A stretch of 64,000 bases of DNA from Pontibacillus chungwhensis BH030062. Its GTDB lineage: Bacteria > Bacillota > Bacilli > Bacillales > BH030062. The position numbers and the translations under genes were made by a program. Location: contig NZ_AVBG01000005.1 of the NCBI RefSeq assembly GCF_000770675.1, positions 124,001 to 188,000 of the forward strand. Direction: 5' to 3'. Below, piece after piece: positions 45,742-54,151 of this stretch. The number at the start of each line of letters is the position of its first letter. Within the stretch, counting starts at the first letter, position 1. Under the pieces are notes generated by a model. The model was not told the DNA's origin and did no database searches. It saw only the letters and a program-made list of their open reading frames with translations.

Positions 45742-45912
45742 GGCCGTTCATCTAATTAGCTAAGGGCGTGCTGTGGGACGACGAGACTCCCGCGGGGTGA
45801 GGAGCCTAGGTAAGACCCCGGACAGAGCGTTAGCGAAGGAGGAGGCTTACCAGCTCCCCGCAGGAAAGCGAGTTGTCCCACAGCACGCCCTAGGCCTCAT
45901 AAGGTAACGGCC
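45742..45912 (-). repeat. Stem-loop repeat unit I (of composite H–I)
   Basis: Bounded by GGCCGTT and AACGGCC, 44 bases after unit H. Arms AGGGCGTGCTGTGGGAC (45763–45779) and GTCCCACAGCACGCCCT (45875–45891) are perfect. H and I fill the roughly 700-bp gap between deoD and the yuzC-like gene. Confidence 0.85.
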
Positions 45913-46021
45913 ACACTCTTACCCTAGTGTCTCAGCTTCGAGTCTTCAACAATTCTGCACTATTCTTGAACAAGCTTGTTATAAGGAATAACAACATTAA
46001 AATGTAACAGAGCCAATAAAA

Positions 46022-46052
46022 TAAAAAACCTGAATCCATTTAGGATTCAGGT
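46022..46052 (-). terminator. Terminator of deoD (minus strand)
   Basis: On the minus strand ACCTGAATCC pairs with GGATTCAGGT, followed by TTTTTAT. Confidence 0.88.
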
Positions 46053-46063
46053 TCTGTAAGGTA

Positions 46064-46771
46064 TTACTGGATAGCAGCTTCTAGAGCCACTTCAATCATT
46101 TCATTGAAAGTAGTTTGACGCTCTTCTGAAGTCGTTTCTTCGCCTGTAATAATATGATCACTCACTGTTAGAACAGACAGAGCTTGGCGATCATATTTCG
46201 CTGCAAGGGTATATAGGGCTGTCGTTTCCATTTCCACGGCTAAAACGTTGTAATTAGCTAGTTGATCGAATAATTGCATGGCGTTATCACGGTAGAAACT
46301 GTCACTTGTGAAGACGTTACCAACACGAAGCTCAAGGCCTTGTTTCTCGCCGGCATCGTAGGCAGCTTTCAGCAAACCAAAGTCAGCGGTAGGTGCATAA
46401 TCAATGCCGCCAAACGTCATACGGTTCATTTGAGAATCTGTAGAAGAAGTAGATGCTAAAATAACGTCGCGTACTTTTACATCCTTTTGAAGGGCACCGC
46501 ACGAACCGACGCGAATTAATTTCTGAACATCATATTCTTGGATTAGCTCATTCACATAAATAGAAATGGATGGAACACCCATGCCTGTACCTTGTACAGA
46601 GATACGCTCTCCTTTATAGGTACCTGTGTAACCATACATGCCACGTACCTCATTGTAGCAAGTAACGTCTTCTAAAAAGTTCTCTGCGATATACTTCGCG
46701 CGAAGTGGATCCCCAGGTAATAAAATTTTATCTGCTATATCTCCTTTGTTTGCACCAATATGTACACTCAT
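46064..46771 (-). CDS. deoD: Purine nucleoside phosphorylase, DeoD type
   Basis: Hexameric phosphorylase that cleaves purine nucleosides to base and ribose 1-phosphate, 235 residues. It begins [32 protein letters not shown], which holds the phosphate-binding GDP motif. [14 protein letters not shown] follows, then the base-site [12 protein letters not shown] and VSDHIITGE (catalytic Asp). AAGGAGGCATG precedes the ATG. It is monocistronic and divergent from khtT. Confidence 0.95.
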   Translation of the reverse strand: MSVHIGANKGDIADKILLPGDPLRAKYIAENFLEDVTCYNEVRGMYGYTGTYKGERISVQGTGMGVPSISIYVNELIQEYDVQKLIRVGSCGALQKDVKVRDVILASTSSTDSQMNRMTFGGIDYAPTADFGLLKAAYDAGEKQGLELRVGNVFTSDSFYRDNAMQLFDQLANYNVLAVEMETTALYTLAAKYDRQALSVLTVSDHIITGEETTSEERQTTFNEMIEVALEAAIQ

Positions 46772-46930
46772 CGGATCATGCCTCCTTAGTTTCTCGAATC
46801 TTACGTTTCAAAGGTACCACAAGAGTGGTTACAAAACAAATGGCAACGATTTCAATAAGAAGTTGTATAGTGGCTAGGTTTTCCAATCATCTCTTGGTAC
46901 AATAAAGGATAAATGGAAAAACTAATAGTG

Positions 46931-46962
46931 AGCCCTCTTTATCACGAAAGAGAAAGGGTTCT
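46931..46962 (+). other. Hairpin in the khtT leader
   Basis: CCCTCTTT and AAAGAGAAAGGG form an imperfect stem about 70 bases before khtT. There is no T tract. The divergent gap 46772–47031 shows nothing else I can support; no known K+- or c-di-AMP-type riboswitch is recognisable. Confidence 0.3.
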
Positions 46963-47031
46963 AATACACTATGCTTATACTTCTCATCCGCCATAGAAAT
47001 GATGCGAAGGAAGGAAAGGGGCTTTACGGCA

Positions 47032-47520
47032 ATGAATATATCTATTTCTAAACTACCGGGTATTGGTCAAAAAATATCACTTACAACAGCAGAGGATAGT
47101 CAACTTGTGTTAATTGTGCACCATACTGGAAAACGAGAGCTCTACTTTTTTGAAGAAGCGGATAGTGATGAAGCCGATTTTGGAATGGATTTAACAGCTG
47201 ATGAAACAAGGGAACTTGGTGCACAACTTCTAGGTGCAACGTATCAGCCTGTTGATGCAGATAAACTGAAAATGTTTAATAATCAAATTGTGATGGATTG
47301 GATTGAAATTAAAGCTGCTTCCTCGTTAACTCAAAAAACAATTGAAGAATCAGAAATCCGTAACAAGACGGGGGCAACTATTATTGGATTAGTAAAAGGA
47401 GACGATATCATCGCTATACCTGAAGCGTACACGACGTTGCAGGCTGGAGATGTGTTGATGGCCATTGGAAAGAAAGATCAAATTTCTTCACTTACAGCTC
47501 TGTGTAAAGGGGAGGGATGA
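47032..47520 (+). CDS. khtT: K+/H+ antiporter regulatory subunit KhtT
   Basis: A 162-residue cytosolic regulatory subunit with a C-terminal TrkA-C (RCK_C) domain (about residues 75–160, TGATIIGLVKGDDIIAIPEA). KhtT proteins bind cyclic di-AMP and control KhtU. The N-terminal domain begins MNISISKLPGIGQKISL, as in B. subtilis YhaT. The start is ATG 47032, ten bases after AAAGGGG; upstream ATGs lack a ribosome site. khtU follows immediately. No khtS-like first gene is visible. Confidence 0.88.
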   Translation: MNISISKLPGIGQKISLTTAEDSQLVLIVHHTGKRELYFFEEADSDEADFGMDLTADETRELGAQLLGATYQPVDADKLKMFNNQIVMDWIEIKAASSLTQKTIEESEIRNKTGATIIGLVKGDDIIAIPEAYTTLQAGDVLMAIGKKDQISSLTALCKGEG

Positions 47521-47525
47521 TTCCC

Positions 47526-48701
47526 GTGCATGTTGAAGTGCCCACTTTGCTTGGAGCCGGGCTCGTTCTTTTGCTCATTTTTTGGCTTGGCTTTTTAAGT
47601 ATCAAGATCAAATTTCCAAATGTGATTTTATACATTTTGTTAGGTATTGTCCTTGCAGACGCCATTCATGGTAATGAAATATTACATTTTGCGAGTGAGA
47701 TTGGGATTGTGTTGCTGTTCTTTCTTCTGGGGCTCGAATTCAACATCAAACGGTTAGGTGGGATCGCTAAGAAGATCTGGCCGGCAGGTTTGTTAGACGT
47801 TGCTTTTAGTCTAGGCATCTCTTTACTAATCTGTTTAGGATTCGGACTGGATCTTCTGACATCCTTTCTAATTGGGGGCGTTACATATGCGACAAGCTCC
47901 TCCATTACGGCTAAATTACTCGATGATACAAGCCGAATGGCCAACTCGGAAACAGAGTTTATACTTGCACTTCTCATTTTTGAAGATTTAGTAGCGCCGG
48001 TTATTGTTGCTGTTCTAATGGGTGTTACAAGTGGTGGGGAATTCCAAACTGTGGACCTACTCATACTTGTTGGGAAGATCATTGGTTTGACAGTAGGGGC
48101 TATTATTTTAGGAAAGACGCTCTTCAAACGATTTGAAGAGCTGCTTGAGAAGATTGATGATGAGGACTTTAAAATTGCGCTATTAATCGGAATTTCCCTA
48201 TCTTATGGAGGACTTGCTCTATACCTAGGTCTTTCAGAGGTATTAGGAGCCTTTCTAGCAGGTATGATGCTTGCTGAAATCGGTAAGATTGAGCGTGTTG
48301 AACAGACGGTACTTCCTGTAAAAGATTTGATGCTCCCGTTATTCTTTGTATATTTTGGAACGACAATTGAATTTGGCGATGGAGTTCCGAAAGTAGGTCT
48401 GCTCATTACGTTAATTGGATGGTCACTAGTGGCCAAAATTCTTGTGGGTATGATTGGAGGAAGGCTCTATGGTCTCTCAAAAAGGGTATCTTTTCGGGCT
48501 GGTTTGTCGATTTGTTCAAGGGGAGAGTTCTCTGTAGTAATTGCTGCTTTAGCAACGGGTGTAATTAAAGTATTTAGTGGGATTTACATTGTCATTGCCG
48601 CTTTCATCGGTATGTTGCTATTTGAGAGAGCTCCGCAAATTACAAATTTAATTTACGGAAAACCAAAGAAAAAGAAAAAGAATTTAAAAGTACCAGGATA
48701 A
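47526..48701 (+). CDS. khtU: K+/H+ antiporter KhtU (CPA2 family)
   Basis: Cation:proton antiporter of the CPA2 family, with about 12 membrane segments over 391 residues. Features include LGLEFNIKRLGG, the TYATSSSITAKLL segment of the ion-binding crossover, and EVLGAFLAGMML. There is no C-terminal RCK domain; that job falls to KhtT. The start is ambiguous: ATG 47517 directly abuts AGGGGAGGG, so I prefer GTG 47526, which is nine bases from it. It exports K+ in exchange for H+, relevant to K+ or alkali stress. Confidence 0.88.
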   Translation: MHVEVPTLLGAGLVLLLIFWLGFLSIKIKFPNVILYILLGIVLADAIHGNEILHFASEIGIVLLFFLLGLEFNIKRLGGIAKKIWPAGLLDVAFSLGISLLICLGFGLDLLTSFLIGGVTYATSSSITAKLLDDTSRMANSETEFILALLIFEDLVAPVIVAVLMGVTSGGEFQTVDLLILVGKIIGLTVGAIILGKTLFKRFEELLEKIDDEDFKIALLIGISLSYGGLALYLGLSEVLGAFLAGMMLAEIGKIERVEQTVLPVKDLMLPLFFVYFGTTIEFGDGVPKVGLLITLIGWSLVAKILVGMIGGRLYGLSKRVSFRAGLSICSRGEFSVVIAALATGVIKVFSGIYIVIAAFIGMLLFERAPQITNLIYGKPKKKKKNLKVPG

Positions 48702-48704
48702 TAG

Positions 48705-48734
48705 AAAACGGCTCTTCATAAAGAGCCGTTTTTT
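48705..48734 (+). terminator. Terminator after khtU
   Basis: AAAACGGCTCTT pairs with AAGAGCCGTTTT, followed by TT. It also lies just beyond the convergent kapB stop. Confidence 0.9.
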
Positions 48735-48745
48735 ATAGAGGGTAC

Positions 48746-49126
48746 TTATGAGAAATACTGGTGCTCCAACTCATCCACTCGTTGTAAAGCAAGCTTCGAA
48801 AAATCATTATCTTTCTTATTGAGTTTTTCCTTTAAGCGATCTAGCGCTTGTTTTAGTGAATCCTTGTATGCTGGTACCTCACCTTCATATAGGTGAACGG
48901 CTGATTTAGATACATTCGCTTTTTCATATTGGCTTAAGGCTTTTCGCTGGTGGAAAAAGACATTTTCCGTTTCTCCAGGATTGTGTAAGTCACCTTGTTG
49001 AGGGTGCTTTAACACAGCTAGTACTTTTACCAAGTACATCGATCCCCGGTCTTCAACGACCTCCCCAGCGTATACACCTGTTTTATAATGAGCTTTAACA
49101 ACTGTTCCGGCTTCAAATTCGGCCAT
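48746..49126 (-). CDS. kapB: Kinase-associated protein KapB
   Basis: A 126-residue protein of the KapB family (kinase-associated lipoprotein B in B. subtilis, which acts with the sporulation kinase KinB). The N-terminal beta domain contains GTVVKAHYKTGVYAGEVVED and YLVKVLAVLKHPQQGDLHNP. The C-terminal half is helical. No lipobox is visible despite the family name. AGGAGGGAAG precedes the ATG. No kinB lies next to it in this window. Confidence 0.88.
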   Translation of the reverse strand: MAEFEAGTVVKAHYKTGVYAGEVVEDRGSMYLVKVLAVLKHPQQGDLHNPGETENVFFHQRKALSQYEKANVSKSAVHLYEGEVPAYKDSLKQALDRLKEKLNKKDNDFSKLALQRVDELEHQYFS

Positions 49127-49287
49127 CTTCCTTCCCTCCTAGTTCAAAAAATTCACTTTCTTTTATCGTATCAAATCAAACTAAGAAAAGGAATTGTCAC
49201 AGATTATCTATTGCCATTGGATTAGGAAATCGTTATCATCGTAGGTAATGAATGGACTTATGACATGATAAAGGACGTGCATGCATC

Positions 49288-49503
49288 ATGATGGAATTTC
49301 TGTATTTCCCTGAGGATAAAACAGAATATATCCCAGCTGTCATCTCGCTTTTAATCTTTGCTGTTGGTGCAGTATTGGTTATGAGATGGATCATAAATGT
49401 AAATAAAAAGCAAGAGCAGAGAGCTAAGGACGAATTTGGTGAATCTGTAGAGTACTCACCTGCCAAGGATCATCAAGGCAGAGAGCATGAGGACAGCAAA
49501 TAA
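49288..49503 (+). CDS. Small single-pass membrane protein
   Basis: A 71-residue protein with one membrane segment (about residues 14–36, YIPAVISLLIFAVGAVLVM onward) and a charged cytosolic tail (NKKQEQRAKDEFGE and onward). I do not recognise a family. It starts at ATG 49288; the ribosome site is weak (AAGGACG 14 bases upstream). It is followed by a strong terminator. A real gene is likely from its composition, but its role is unknown. Confidence 0.6.
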   Translation: MMEFLYFPEDKTEYIPAVISLLIFAVGAVLVMRWIINVNKKQEQRAKDEFGESVEYSPAKDHQGREHEDSK

Positions 49504-49544
49504 CAAGCGATTTTGTGTAAAGGTGAAAAGATAGTTAGCATCAA

Positions 49545-49580
49545 AATGAGCAGGCCCCAAAGGGGGCCTGCTCATTTTTT
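49545..49580 (+). terminator. Terminator after the small membrane protein gene
   Basis: AATGAGCAGGCCCC pairs with GGGGCCTGCTCATT, followed by TTTT. Confidence 0.92.
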
Positions 49581-49584
49581 ATTC

Positions 49585-49616
49585 CCTTACCCCGCGGGAG
49601 TCTCGTCGTCCCACAG
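49585..49616 (-). repeat. Fragment of a stem-loop repeat unit
   Basis: On the minus strand CTGTGGGACGACGAGACTCC followed by CGCGGGGT matches the first arm and core of unit I. No second arm is present. It abuts the stop codon of the PCYCGC lipoprotein gene. Confidence 0.7.
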
Positions 49617-50099
49617 CTAGGAAACGGGAGGGGTTGGGGTTGGCTTCGCATAGCCTTCTTTATAGGTCTCATCAATCATGGTGCGAATATCTTTAACAGA
49701 CTCTCCCTTACTATACTCGATCATCGCTTTAGCTGCGATTTCAAGGCATACGTTACATTTCGTCCCATGATCGTCCCATACGATAGATTGGTCATCTTGG
49801 TCATGAATGAAGCAATCGTAGTTATTCATATGTCCTACGCTATCTCCGCATCCACAATAACAAGGCATTTGTTCCAGTAAGTCTTGATGTTGAGCTGCCC
49901 CTTGATAAATGGTCTTGATGTCTTCGTGTTTTTCATCTAGGAAAGAAGGTAAAGCTTCTTTACTAGCTGTGGTTTCCTGAATGTCTCCCATAACAACGTC
50001 GTGATTGCCGCCATCATGTTTGCTTTCCTCATTTCCGCATCCTGTTAAGCCTATACTCAATAACAAAAGTCCAATTAAGACCATAGCCATTTTCCGCAT
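49617..50099 (-). CDS. PCYCGC-motif lipoprotein
   Basis: A 160-residue exported lipoprotein with lipobox LTGC (C21). The mature part has the family motif PCYCGCGDSVGH (C80, C82, C84) and further cysteines C96, C115 and C118 in YDCFIHDQDD and KCNVCLEIA. This arrangement probably binds a metal, but the function of PCYCGC-motif proteins is not established. It ends in a proline-rich tail PTPTPPVS. A repeat fragment begins exactly at its stop codon. Confidence 0.85.
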   Translation of the reverse strand: MRKMAMVLIGLLLLSIGLTGCGNEESKHDGGNHDVVMGDIQETTASKEALPSFLDEKHEDIKTIYQGAAQHQDLLEQMPCYCGCGDSVGHMNNYDCFIHDQDDQSIVWDDHGTKCNVCLEIAAKAMIEYSKGESVKDIRTMIDETYKEGYAKPTPTPPVS

Positions 50100-50273
50100 C
50101 CAATTTGCTCCTTTTTTAATCCTTCATGTTCTTCTAGTTTAACGCTTTCATATAGGGAGTTCAATTCACTTCACAGAATAGACATGATAACAGTAAGACT
50201 AGGGTGGAGAGGGTTAAAACGATTAGAACTGGTCAACACTGTATAGTAAGTATGCTTGAAAGGAAGAGGTAAC

Positions 50274-50858
50274 ATGAGAGTAAGGAAACTGAGCGTCATT
50301 TTCGCGCTTACTTTATTTGTAGCAGGATGCTCTAGTCAGAATCGATCATCCATTGAAATAGAAATGTACAATCCAGCTGGAGATGCTTTAGGGACAGCTA
50401 AGTTATCAGAAGAAAATGATTCGGTAGCTATTAAGTTATCGTTAACGGGACTATCTCCGGGACTTCATGGCATACATGTTCATGAGTACCCTGTATGTGA
50501 AGGTCCTGACTTTAAATCAGCGGGTAATCATTTGAATCCTGACAATAAAGAACATGGGGCAATGAATCCAAAGGGAACTCATTTGGGAGATATGCCCAAT
50601 GTGGAGGCGGATTCATCCGGAAAAGTAAATGCAGAACTTGCAGTCCAAGGGGCAACGCTAATGGATGGGAAAATGTCTTTACTTAAAGATGAAGGGACCT
50701 CATTAGTCATCCATGAAGGTGTGGATGACGGATTAACTCAGCCTGCTGGTGATGCAGGGGATAGGATTGCATGTGGTGTGATTCAACTAGAAGAAGCAGC
50801 TGAGAAGAATCCTCCATCTGATCCTTCAGAAGATGGGGGAGAGGAGGAGAAAGAGTAA
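50274..50858 (+). CDS. Cu/Zn superoxide dismutase-family lipoprotein
   Basis: SodC-type lipoprotein, 194 residues, lipobox VAGC (C19), homologous to B. subtilis YojM. Expected metal ligands are present: H68 and H70 (HVHE), H86 (NHLNP), H94, H103, D106 and H147 (VIHEG). The likely disulfide cysteines are C75 and C167. On this evidence it could be an active enzyme. The start is ATG 50274, five bases after AGGAAGAGG. The tail is acidic. Confidence 0.88.
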   Translation: MRVRKLSVIFALTLFVAGCSSQNRSSIEIEMYNPAGDALGTAKLSEENDSVAIKLSLTGLSPGLHGIHVHEYPVCEGPDFKSAGNHLNPDNKEHGAMNPKGTHLGDMPNVEADSSGKVNAELAVQGATLMDGKMSLLKDEGTSLVIHEGVDDGLTQPAGDAGDRIACGVIQLEEAAEKNPPSDPSEDGGEEEKE

Positions 50859-50872
50859 AGATCGATCATAAG

Positions 50873-50908
50873 AAAAAGGCTGCCTCAACTTAATGAGACA
50901 GCCTTTTT
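50873..50908. terminator. Terminator between SOD and map
   Basis: AAAAAGGCTG and CAGCCTTTTT, extended by CTCA/TGAG, shared by the convergent genes. Confidence 0.85.
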
Positions 50909-50910
50909 AG

Positions 50911-51663
50911 TTAGACATCTTGTTCTGTTAGTACAAGGGGGCCTTCTTTTGTGATGGCGATTGTATGCTCAAATTGAGCGGATAATCCTTTATCTGTAGT
51001 TCGAGCTGTCCATCCATTCTCATCCATCTGAGAGTGCCAAGTACCTGTGTTTACCATTGGTTCAACAGTAATCACCATGCCTTCTTTGAGGCGTTGACCT
51101 TTTCCTGCTTCTCCGTAGTGAAGAATGTTTGGTTCTTCGTGAATGGAATTCCCAATACCGTGTCCAGTAAAGTCGCGTACAACTGAATAGCCTTCATCTT
51201 CTACGTAAGATTGGATGGCGTGACCAATATCGCCTAAGCGTTTACCGACCTGACACTGCTCAATTGATTTATAAAGGGCTGTTTTCGTAACATCTACAAG
51301 ACGTTGTGTTTCTTCTGAAACATCTCCGACTGTATATGTCCAAGCAGAGTCAGCAAGTGCGCCGTTCAAGTTCACGACCATATCAATTGTTACAATATCA
51401 CCATTTTTTAGAGCTTCTTTACGAGGGAAGCCGTGACAAATCTCGTCATTAATGGATGCACATGTGGCAAACTCATAGCCCTGGTAGCCTTTTTGTTCTG
51501 GTGTAGCGCCGTGTTTAGCTAAATAGTTATCAACGAAGTTCTCAATCTCCATCGTTGTCACACCAGGTTTGATCATTTTAGCGATTTCTCTGTGTGCAGA
51601 TGCCAGCAGTTTTCCAGCTTCGTGCATCAACTCAATTTCTCGCTTACTTTTACGATTAATCAT
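50911..51663 (-). CDS. map: Methionine aminopeptidase, type I
   Basis: Two-metal enzyme that removes the initiator methionine, 250 residues. Metal ligands appear in order: D in VTIDMVVN, D in LADSAWTY, H in FTGHGIGNSIHEEP, E in VEPMVNTG, and E in QFEHTIAIT. It is the core type I without an N-terminal zinc finger. The start is ATG 51663 after AAGGTG. It lies outside a ribosomal-protein operon, so it may be a second copy (YflG-like). Confidence 0.95.
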   Translation of the reverse strand: MINRKSKREIELMHEAGKLLASAHREIAKMIKPGVTTMEIENFVDNYLAKHGATPEQKGYQGYEFATCASINDEICHGFPRKEALKNGDIVTIDMVVNLNGALADSAWTYTVGDVSEETQRLVDVTKTALYKSIEQCQVGKRLGDIGHAIQSYVEDEGYSVVRDFTGHGIGNSIHEEPNILHYGEAGKGQRLKEGMVITVEPMVNTGTWHSQMDENGWTARTTDKGLSAQFEHTIAITKEGPLVLTEQDV

Positions 51664-51747
51664 GTTTCTCACCTTACCTTCTAGAACTAAAAAGGGTCTT
51701 GCTATTATCTTATGAGACCTACCCTTAACGATACCATGGATTGCAAT

Positions 51748-52929
51748 TTAATTCGAATCGGTATCGTTTTGGTTTTTCACTGCTTGAACAATTCGGTCGA
51801 TTCCTTCATTCAAGGTTTGGGGAGGTGTAGCGATGTTTATACGCATAAACCCTTCACCTTCTTTTCCAAACGAAGCTCCATCATTGAGGCCGACTTTAGC
51901 TTTTGTTCTCATAAACTCTTTTAACTCATTATGGGAAAGGCCAAGATCTCGACAATCCATCCAAACAAGATAAGTTCCCTCAGGCTCAATAATTTGAATC
52001 TGATTTGTTTCTTCATGAACTCGTTTCATCAGCAATTCTTTATTTGCATCTAACACTTCAATTAGTTCATTCAGCCATTCTTCTCCATGCTCGTAGGAAG
52101 CTTCGATCGCTGTTACTCCCATGGTGTTTAGCATGTTAAGTCCTTGAAGGCCAAACTGAGCATCAATCTTCTTCTTCATATCTTGATCAGGCGTTACGAT
52201 ATAGGAAGCTTGAAGTCCAGCAATATTAAAGGTTTTCGTTGGCGAGAAGTACGTTGTCGTTCTATGAGCTACCTCATCTGATAAAGAAGCAATTGGTATA
52301 TGTTTATGCCCAGCATATACCAGATCAGCGTGAATTTCATCAGATAAAATGAGGACATCGTGTTTGACACAAAGATCAGCCATTCGTTGTAATTCATCTT
52401 TTGTCCATACTCGTCCAACTGGATTATGAGGATTGCACAGAATAAAAGCCTTCACGTTTTGAATCTTCTCTTCAAAATCCTCGAAGTCAATCTCATATCG
52501 TCCGTTCTGTAGTTGAAGTGAACTCGTAACTATATTTCGATCATGTTTTTTTATTACATCATAGAATGGGGGATAAACAGGTGTCTGAATTAAGATTGAA
52601 TCTCCTGGTTCCGTTAGTGCCTCTACACTTGTATGTAGAGAAGGAACAACACCTGGGCTATAAGAAAGCCAATCCGTGTTAATTTCCCAATGATGTTTTT
52701 TAGATAGCCAATTTTTTATAATAGAATGGATTGCATCATCCGTCACTGTATAACCAAATATTCCGTGGCTAGCACGGTCCACAAGTGCATCAACTACAGG
52801 TTTGGGTGTTTGAAAGTCCATGTCAGCGACCCACATTGGCAGGATTTCTTTATCTTTAAAAAGTTGCTCTGTAAGATCCCATTTAACAGAGCGCGTGTTA
52901 CGTCTATCCACAACTTCATTGAATGACAT
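51748..52929 (-). CDS. patB: PatB/MalY-type PLP aminotransferase (C–S lyase)
   Basis: Fold-type I PLP enzyme, 393 residues, of the MalY/PatB group, which acts as a cystathionine beta-lyase or C–S lyase. The early DFQTPKPVVDAL region, LCNPHNPVGRVW, LSDEIHADLVY, and the PLP lysine in FSPTKTFNIAGLQAS are all typical. AGGAGGGAAACG precedes the ATG. It may take part in sulfur amino-acid metabolism, in keeping with the methionine genes elsewhere in the window, but no operon link exists. Confidence 0.9.
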   Translation of the reverse strand: MSFNEVVDRRNTRSVKWDLTEQLFKDKEILPMWVADMDFQTPKPVVDALVDRASHGIFGYTVTDDAIHSIIKNWLSKKHHWEINTDWLSYSPGVVPSLHTSVEALTEPGDSILIQTPVYPPFYDVIKKHDRNIVTSSLQLQNGRYEIDFEDFEEKIQNVKAFILCNPHNPVGRVWTKDELQRMADLCVKHDVLILSDEIHADLVYAGHKHIPIASLSDEVAHRTTTYFSPTKTFNIAGLQASYIVTPDQDMKKKIDAQFGLQGLNMLNTMGVTAIEASYEHGEEWLNELIEVLDANKELLMKRVHEETNQIQIIEPEGTYLVWMDCRDLGLSHNELKEFMRTKAKVGLNDGASFGKEGEGFMRINIATPPQTLNEGIDRIVQAVKNQNDTDSN

Positions 52930-53025
52930 ATCGTTTCCCTCCTAAAATAAGTCCATTTCTATTAGTATGATACAAAAAACTTCCGTAAAAACGAAACAAT
53001 CCGTATGAGAAAAAAGAGAGAAAAA

Positions 53026-53052
53026 GAAGAAGCGACCCTTTAGGAGGTCGCT
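53026..53052 (-). terminator. Terminator of yugF (minus strand)
   Basis: On the minus strand AAGCGACC pairs with GGTCGCTT, overlapping the yugF stop codon and followed by CTTCTTTTTC. Confidence 0.7.
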
Positions 53053-53900
53053 TGCTTTGTTGGTAAACAGAATTGTTTAATCTTTTCATTCAACACAGAT
53101 GGAACTTCTTCTGGAAGTAAATGACCGCTTTGTTCAAATATTTCTAATTCCGCTGAAGGCAAATCTTTTACCAATCTATGCCCTAGTGACACCGGTAATA
53201 CTTTATCTTCTTTCCCCCAAAAGACCAAACAACTTGCTTCGATCTCTCTTAAATGCTGAGATGCCAAGTCCCCTTCACGATCTCGGATCATTTTGGAAAG
53301 GCACCTGAAGATCTCTTCCTGAAAGAAAGGCTTCATATAGCCTTGAATCATCTCCTTGTTGATCATGTGTGGATCGTGTACACAATCAAGGAGTGAGTGA
53401 TATACCCCTTTCTTATACAGATGCCGTTTTAATATAAAAGGGAATACTGGTAATCGACTGGCGTGCTGTAACCAGAAGCCTAACTTCTTCATATAAGTAG
53501 AAGGGGCCATCAGGATAAGCTTATCGATTCGTTCAGGGAAGAGATGGCTGCATGTGAGAGCGACTTGTCCTCCCATTGAATGTCCGGCAATAGATGCTTT
53601 CTGAATATGGTGTTGGTCCATCAACTCAATGATGATGTGTGCAAAGTTTGAGTAGGAAAATTTGTAAGACCAATTTTTGTCACTATTCCCGAATGGTGGA
53701 TAGTCGAAGGAAAAGACATCAAAGTGTTCAAGTAATTCTGGAATCATAAATCGGTAGCAAAACTTAGAAGATAGAAAACCGTGTACAAAGACAAGGGCAG
53801 GTTTTTTGCCAGAGGAAGGGGAAGTGTAACGCTGGTAGGCGACATTGACTCCGTTATGCTTTAGCCATTCATCTTCTACGTGGATGTACGAACCGTTCAC
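53040..53900 (-). CDS. yugF: Alpha/beta hydrolase YugF
   Basis: A 286-residue soluble alpha/beta hydrolase. The nucleophile elbow is GHSMGG, the oxyanion region is VFVHGFLSS, and the catalytic Asp and His are in FWGKEDKVLP and EQSGHLLPEE. It matches the YugF group. The substrate is unknown. It starts at ATG after GGAGGTTAATG. The region between it and the XRE gene (53901–54151) holds only a terminator. Confidence 0.87.
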   Translation of the reverse strand: MNGSYIHVEDEWLKHNGVNVAYQRYTSPSSGKKPALVFVHGFLSSKFCYRFMIPELLEHFDVFSFDYPPFGNSDKNWSYKFSYSNFAHIIIELMDQHHIQKASIAGHSMGGQVALTCSHLFPERIDKLILMAPSTYMKKLGFWLQHASRLPVFPFILKRHLYKKGVYHSLLDCVHDPHMINKEMIQGYMKPFFQEEIFRCLSKMIRDREGDLASQHLREIEASCLVFWGKEDKVLPVSLGHRLVKDLPSAELEIFEQSGHLLPEEVPSVLNEKIKQFCLPTKQATS

Positions 53901-54045
53901 TGTCCATTAACCTCCATAACTAGTTTGTATAAGGAAATGAGTAGTAGTAGGCTTTTCCTTTTAAATGCATGTATTAAACGTTTGAATCGGTTAAAAACTT
54001 ACATGACGTTAGGGTGTGCGAAATGGAAGGTTTCATTCAAAAGGC

Positions 54046-54077
54046 AAAAAAAAAGCAAAGCGCCGAGTACGCTTTGC
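54046..54077 (-). terminator. Terminator of the XRE gene (minus strand)
   Basis: On the minus strand GCAAAGCG pairs with CGCTTTGC, followed by nine T, about 75 bases beyond the XRE gene stop. Confidence 0.85.
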
Positions 54078-54151
54078 CTCACAGGGGGAATACGAGAAAG
54101 TCTTACGTTACTCAATATTACCGCTTTTAACTAATGTTAAACCTGATTTTT

